Part shown: positions 60,085-64,000 of the stretch, piece after piece | Numbering within the stretch: position 1 is the first letter of the stretch | Layout of the letters: each line of letters begins with the position of its first letter | From: Bartonella sp. AU18XJBT | Lineage (GTDB): Bacteria; Pseudomonadota; Alphaproteobacteria; Rhizobiales; Rhizobiaceae | DNA: 64,000 nt | NCBI RefSeq assembly: GCF_028618595.1 | Contig: NZ_JAQITE010000006.1 | Span: 28,434-92,433, forward strand | Direction of reading: 5' to 3' | Program-made: the position numbers and the translations under genes | The notes under the pieces: model-generated | The model's database searches: none | The model's input: only the letters and a program-made list of their open reading frames with translations | Told to the model about the DNA's origin: nothing

Positions 60085-61116
60085 ATGAATGAACGGCTTG
60101 AAGATATTGCACTTGCTTTGGTGCATGCGGGTAAAGGTATTTTGGCGGCAGATGAAAGTACGGCGACCATTGGAAAGCGTTTTGAAAGTATTGGTGTTGA
60201 ATCCAATGAAGATAGGCGCCGTGCTTATCGTGAAATGCTTTTTAGTACAAAAGAAGCAATGGAAAGTGCCATATCTGGGGTTATTTTATTTGATGAAACC
60301 ATTCGGCAAAAAGCATCAACTGGGAAAATGTTGACGGATCTTATTCGGGATGCAGGCGCTTTGCCAGGGATTAAGGTTGATACCGGTGCAAAGCCTTTAT
60401 CCGCTTTTCCCCAAGAGACAATTACTGAAGGGTTGGATGGTCTTCGTGAGCGGCTAAAAGACTATTATGCTTTGGGAGCACGTTTTGCTAAATGGCGTGC
60501 GGTAATTGCTATTAATGAACACACTTTGCCAACAAGAGGAGCCATAAGACAAAATGCACAAGCTCTTGCACGCTATGCTGCCTTGTGTCAGGAGTTCAAT
60601 ATTGTGCCGATTGTTGAGCCGGAAGTGTTGATGGATGGATCATCGTGTGGGCATTCCATTGCGCGTTGCTTTGAGGTGACAAAAGCTGTTTTACAGACTG
60701 TCTTTAAAGAATTGTTTGAAGCTCGTGTTCTTTTGGAGGGGATGATTTTAAAGCCCAATATGGTGATTGATGGCAAGGATGCGCGCAAGGCTTCTGTTGA
60801 AGAAGTTGCTGAAAGGACCGTCCAAGTGCTTAAACAGACTGTTCCTGCCGCTGTTCCTGGAATTGCTTTTCTTTCTGGAGGGCAGTCTGATCAGGAAGCA
60901 ACGGCGCATTTATCTGCTATGAATTCTTTGGGCGCATTGCCTTGGAAATTGACCTTTTCCTATGGACGAGCATTGCAAGCAGCTGCTTTAAAAGCATGGG
61001 CTGGAAAAGATGAGAATATTGCTGTTGCACAGAAAGCATTTCGTCATCGGGCTCGGATGAATCATCTTGCGGCTTTGGGACAATGGACAACAGAACAAGA
61101 AAAAGCGTGCGCTTGA
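60085..61116 (+). CDS. fba: Class I fructose-bisphosphate aldolase
   Basis: 343 residues from ATG 60085 (AAAGAGG upstream; frame opens 9 codons earlier). Schiff-base lysine near residue 223 in GMILKPNM; other family blocks GKGILAADESTATIGKR, VEPEVLMDGS and FLSGGQSDQEA. This metal-independent class I type replaces the class II enzyme more common in bacteria. 149 bp after pgk; the gap holds a short internal direct repeat (AGACAAAAT). Confidence 0.95.
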   Translation: MNERLEDIALALVHAGKGILAADESTATIGKRFESIGVESNEDRRRAYREMLFSTKEAMESAISGVILFDETIRQKASTGKMLTDLIRDAGALPGIKVDTGAKPLSAFPQETITEGLDGLRERLKDYYALGARFAKWRAVIAINEHTLPTRGAIRQNAQALARYAALCQEFNIVPIVEPEVLMDGSSCGHSIARCFEVTKAVLQTVFKELFEARVLLEGMILKPNMVIDGKDARKASVEEVAERTVQVLKQTVPAAVPGIAFLSGGQSDQEATAHLSAMNSLGALPWKLTFSYGRALQAAALKAWAGKDENIAVAQKAFRHRARMNHLAALGQWTTEQEKACA

Positions 61117-61174
61117 AGCACAAGCCCTATACCTAAATGCGGAGAGATTTTGCATGTTTCTGCATGTTTTTTGG

Positions 61175-61210
61175 GTGCCCTCATCATGATAAAAATGGCG
61201 AGGGCGTTTT
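61175..61210 (+). terminator. Probable terminator after fba
   Basis: Stem GCCCTC/GAGGGC (61177-61182, 61200-61205), 17-nt loop, then GTTTTA. End of the carbon cluster. Confidence 0.55.
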
Positions 61211-61787
61211 AGGCTTGAAAGCTTTCTCAGAGAGGGGGCTCCTTGGACATTTTCAAATTCTTTAAGGGGTGCTATCGAGATATAAGATCGCGGGAGAGGT
61301 GTGCGATTTCGGGAAGGGGAGATGGGTTCTTTAAAGGAAATTTGTGAATGCACAGCATCTTAGTGTGTTGTCGTTTATGAGGTGGCACTTATTTTGTGAG
61401 TGAAAATCATAAAGCTAAGACTGTTTTGAAGAGTTTGATTTTGTGATATTTTTTCTTTTTCATGTTATCATTGCTTGTCATCAGCAGAATCCATTTGATT
61501 ACAGTTTCAAAGGTGGATTAAGCGGGTAGATTGGAGAGTTTTGATGTCTGAGTGGATTTTAATATACAGCTTATGAAGTTTTTGTGCGTCAAGATAGCTT
61601 ACTCTGCAATGGGGGGAGCCTTTCTATTGACGAACGAATTGAATAACTCTTGCTAACAAAAATAGATTTTCATCTCAATAAAACACCTATTTTTTCATTA
61701 AAATGGATAAATTTTTCTTGTATTTTGTGATGATGTAATTAAGAATAACTAATTTCACAGCGTTTTGTCTTAAAATATGGGGGAGTT
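61211..61787. other. Spacer between fba and the unknown membrane gene
   Basis: About 580 bp without a supported ORF or recognised repeat. Confidence 0.4.
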
Positions 61788-62225
61788 GTGGATAGCATAT
61801 CTTCTGAGAATAACAGTATATCTTCTAAGAATACAAGCATTAAAAGAAAAAATCGATACGCAGAACAGAGTTTTTCTGTAATTATGATGCGAAAATTGTG
61901 CCATATGGTGCGTGGGGTATTCGAAGGGATCTTTACAGTATTTACTTTCATAATTTTTATTATCTTGCTCAACATACGTGGACCGGTTCATACCGCATTA
62001 AAAGTCTTTGGGTCGGTGAGTGGAATAGGGTGCTTTTTGTTTTTTTTCGGATATCTCATAGAACGCCGCGAAGCAACAGCAGATGAAGCCGGTATATCGT
62101 TCGCATTACTCATGGCAATTGCTGAAGGCGTTTCTTCTATTTGCTCCCTGTCTGCTGCGTGGGGTTACGACGCTCTCTTATTCCGTTTAGCACCTCCTGG
62201 GTATGTTCTTATTCTCCCTGAATAA
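61788..62225 (+). CDS. Hypothetical membrane protein, 145 residues
   Basis: Starts at GTG 61788 close after GGGGGAG (a later ATG at about 61884 is possible). N-terminal Ser/Asn/Lys-rich tail with a repeated SISS(E/K)N pattern, then three hydrophobic stretches at about 46-62, 70-90 and 104-120, with a charged loop IERREATADEAG. No family recognised. It sits in an accessory zone next to a decayed toxin-antitoxin pair, so a plasmid or phage origin is possible but unproven. Confidence 0.5.
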   Translation: MDSISSENNSISSKNTSIKRKNRYAEQSFSVIMMRKLCHMVRGVFEGIFTVFTFIIFIILLNIRGPVHTALKVFGSVSGIGCFLFFFGYLIERREATADEAGISFALLMAIAEGVSSICSLSAAWGYDALLFRLAPPGYVLILPE

Positions 62226-62258
62226 ATAGAGTGCAATTCGTTTGCATACAAATCAAGA

Positions 62259-62279
62259 TGAGAGGCTATCTGCCTCTCA
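62259..62279. terminator. Hairpin downstream of the 145-residue membrane gene
   Basis: Perfect 8-bp stem TGAGAGGC/GCCTCTCA with loop TATCT, followed by AATTCTT; 34 bp after the stop codon. T-tract weak. Confidence 0.45.
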
Positions 62280-62340
62280 AATTCTTAATAATCGCTCTCC
62301 AAAATCATAACATCAGACCCGCGTTAATGAGAGGACTAAC

Positions 62341-62436
62341 AAGCCGTGATCCTTAAGCTCAAGGCAATTCTTTAAAGGTTGCTGCGCCTAACGGCATCCT
62401 TGACCTTGAGATACCCAAACGGCTTATTTTGTTTTT
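62341..62436 (+). ncRNA. Nested hairpin with T-rich tail, possible small RNA or terminator
   Basis: Outer arms AAGCCG (62341-62346) and CGGCTT (62420-62425), inner arms CTCAAGG (62358-62364) and CCTTGAG (62404-62410), and a T-rich tail ATTTTGTTTTT. Nested symmetrical arms suggest a folded RNA of about 95 nt. No known RNA family recognised; chance is possible. Confidence 0.25.
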
Positions 62437-62556
62437 CTCATGCGGCTTCTGAAATCATGATATAAGGGGAAAGCTTCTCATGCTGCCTAAATGGTACCTT
62501 ATCGTGTGTTAAATGGAAAAATGAGAAAAAGCATCTTTATGCAATATAATCTAATT

Positions 62557-62833
62557 ATGATTTTTTGATTTAAACATAAAGGACTTAAAGTTCTACAAGA
62601 CTGATACGATAAAAGGGGGAAGGTCGCCTATACTGAGCAATTAGGGCGTATTTTAGGTGCTCTTGATATAGCTATATTACCAAATGATTTTGAAGGACTC
62701 ATCCTTTTAGCTCTATTCACTAAAAGGTTATTTTGAGGGTTCTTGGTTAATGATTGTAAAGGAAAATTAGCACGTAATATTTCGCTTTGCTAGTATAGAT
62801 GCTGAATGAGTGGATTGTCTAGAGGATCATTGA
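62557..62833 (+). pseudogene. HigB-family toxin, decayed
   Basis: MIF-stop-FKHKGLK at the start matches the HigB N-terminus; after a frameshift LGRILGALDIAILPNDFEGL, then SLKGYFEGSWLMIVKEN-stop-HVIFRFASIDAE, ending VDCLEDH. These are, in order, the helix, the LKG-xxG-W strand and the RFxxxDAxxVDYxDYH end of HigB mRNA interferases. At least three stops and one or two frameshifts make it non-functional. Confidence 0.8.
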
Positions 62834-62850
62834 AGAGGGAGCGCTAAAAA

Positions 62851-63040
62851 ATGATGGAAAATCCTCTGCTCCTCGGTGAATTCATGGTTGAAGATATAAT
62901 CGTCGAACTTGGCTTATCTGTTGCTAAAACAGCTGAACGGTTTGAAATGGTTAGGGTGTCAGTTTTGCGTATGCTTGGCTAGCTCTGCACAAAAATTATG
63001 ATTTGGTGCAAGCTTTAAAACATAAATACCTTAAAGATAT
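62851..63040 (+). pseudogene. HigA-family antitoxin, decayed
   Basis: ATG 62851 lies 17 bp after the HigB end, in toxin-first order. MMENPLLLGEFMVEDIIVEL, then GLSVAKTAERFEMVRVSVLR is the HigA HTH (NPxHPGE...LGLSVxxAAxxLxVxRxxLSRL). A deletion after MLG causes TAG at 62980, and in another frame WLALHKNYDLVQALKHK matches the HigA C-terminus. The antitoxin is truncated together with the dead toxin. Confidence 0.8.
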
Positions 63041-64000
63041 ATCCTCTTTGTACATGTTCCTATCATCGTTAACGTGCCTTCTTAAAGCATGACAAGGGTT
63101 GCTATAAAGTTGAGGGCTGTAAATATAATAAATGATGGCGTTGGTGGTGGTGAGAGAAGATGGTGTCCAATTAAAGTACTCTATCCTTATTTTATAGGCT
63201 ATGACTGGAAGAGAGAGCTGGAGAGACAATTTGTGAGCAAAGAGAAAGTTGTTTTTGAGGTTGCGTGTCTGCAAGAGCAGAACAGTGGTCGTGGTGATAT
63301 TTACAAACAATAAATTTGATAAAATTTTACGATTTTGCCAACAGCCGGTTTATTATAAAAGCTGTTGCTTATACGCGCTTACACAAAAGTTATACGAACC
63401 CCAAAAGCGCTGAGAAAGTCTTTGCTCTTTTTCAATAATACGGATCTGCAAACAATGTTCAAAAAGTGTTCGTTTTTTGAAAGAGAATAAAAGGATACTC
63501 TTGCAGATGAGAGAAGCCTATTTGTGCATTACAATTTGTCATGATTTTCGGTAAACATTATTGTTTAGGGCGGTGATGGAGGGTATGAAAAATTTTTCAT
63601 ATTCAGTTTTTTTTTAAGAGTGTGGTCAGTCTTTAGGGTAGAGCTTGTGTCCCTAGAGCCTATTAAATAAGCCGCATAAGGGGGTAAGCGAGCACCCCCA
63701 TTATACTCTTTGTCAACAGCGTATATGCTTTCAGTGCGCCAATGTTGTGACAGCCATTGGTACTTAAAGGGGTAAGAGAGGTATTTTACTTCTTTCTTGT
63801 ACAGTTTCACTCCACACGCCAACTCTGTTTGTGATGTGTAAGCCGAGAGATTTTGTTTGACTCACTATAAGGGTTTGGCATGAGAAAATCCTATGCTATT
63901 CATGATCTCTCATGAAAAATAATGGATTATCTTTATAAATCAATGTGACGGTGCTGTTATGAAGAGAGCTCCTTGCACATCCTCATAGTCCATAGAGATT
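63041..64000. other. Gene-poor right end of window
   Basis: About 960 bp. A 74-codon ORF at 63089-63313 has no recognised family or ribosome site and is not called. Dispersed repeat A lies at 63710-63965. Confidence 0.45.
63710..63965 (+). repeat. Dispersed repeat family A
   Basis: Landmarks: GCCAATGTTGTGACAGCCAT, GGTACTTAAAGGGG, TTCTTGTACAGTTTCACTCC, ACTCTGTTTGTGATGTGTAA, GGCATGAGAAAATCCTATGC and the end CTTTATAAATCAATGTGACG. A well preserved full-length copy. Confidence 0.65.

Noticed and set aside
63565..63822. 85-codon minus-strand ORF near the right edge
   Set aside because: Lies within and beside dispersed repeat A and is not conserved in other repeat copies.

Overview
The window looks like a chromosome segment of an alphaproteobacterium of the order Rhizobiales, most probably Bartonella (inference from gene content; no search was run). 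The evidence is AT-rich DNA with long gene-poor spacers, a set of alphaproteobacterial genes (gapR/DUF2312, a CarD-type regulator, zapA with a DUF4164 partner, DUF1036, ispA, rpmF), an atpD with a Lys/Ala-rich N-terminal extension, a class I fructose-bisphosphate aldolase behind tkt-gap-pgk, and much gene decay. No tRNA, rRNA, CRISPR array or intact insertion sequence was recognised.

Layout. 1-2.6 kb: 3' part of a very large helicase/methyltransferase restriction-type protein, cut by the window edge. 3.1-5.4 kb: ftsE-ftsX-ydcF-like cell-envelope operon (minus). 5.9-7.9 kb: acs (minus). 8.2-9.35 kb: an AT-rich island of four small minus-strand genes, namely a glycine-rich 97-residue peptide followed by three tiny membrane proteins, two of them tandem paralogues; this is the best candidate for an undescribed system (bacteriocin/immunity-like or another membrane-active peptide module). 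10.4-15.2 kb: yggS, leuS-lptE, transaldolase. 16-28.3 kb: priA, atpHAGDC and an EmrB/EmrA-type efflux pair. 29.2-30.0 kb: remains of a conjugative type IV secretion locus (VirB5/TrwJ-like and EexN-like pseudogenes). 30.7-37.1 kb: a YqjD/ElaB-like protein, ispG, an MFS transporter, ispA, rpmF. 39.1-43.4 kb: carD, fdxA, a helicase-related protein lacking its helicase half, rpoH. 43.7-49.6 kb: an M48 lipoprotein protease, thiN, a glycine-zipper lipoprotein, an ABC-F ATPase, and a rimJ-like acetyltransferase pseudogene. 50.1-54.7 kb: gapR, DUF1036-pyk, zapA-DUF4164. 55-61.1 kb: the central carbon cluster tkt-gap-pgk-fba. 61.8-64 kb: an unknown membrane protein and a decayed higBA toxin-antitoxin pair.

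Two genome-scale patterns stand out. First, at least six core genes (yggS, priA, rpmF, the ABC-F gene, pyk, gap) have next to them a degenerate direct copy of part of themselves, 125 to 320 bp long and offset by about 170 to 690 bp; the rpmF upstream region and the 60-residue membrane gene are also tandemly duplicated. The copies range from nearly identical (rpmF) to barely recognisable, so the process seems continuing. Second, a dispersed non-coding repeat of about 220 bp occurs about a dozen times in both orientations in the spacers, sometimes preceded by a second, shorter repeat.

Most intact genes are housekeeping: ATP synthesis, glycolysis/pentose phosphate flux, isoprenoid synthesis, division (FtsEX, ZapA), LPS export (LptE), replication restart (PriA) and heat-shock control (RpoH). 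The accessory load is mostly dead: T4SS, HigBA and RimJ remnants.
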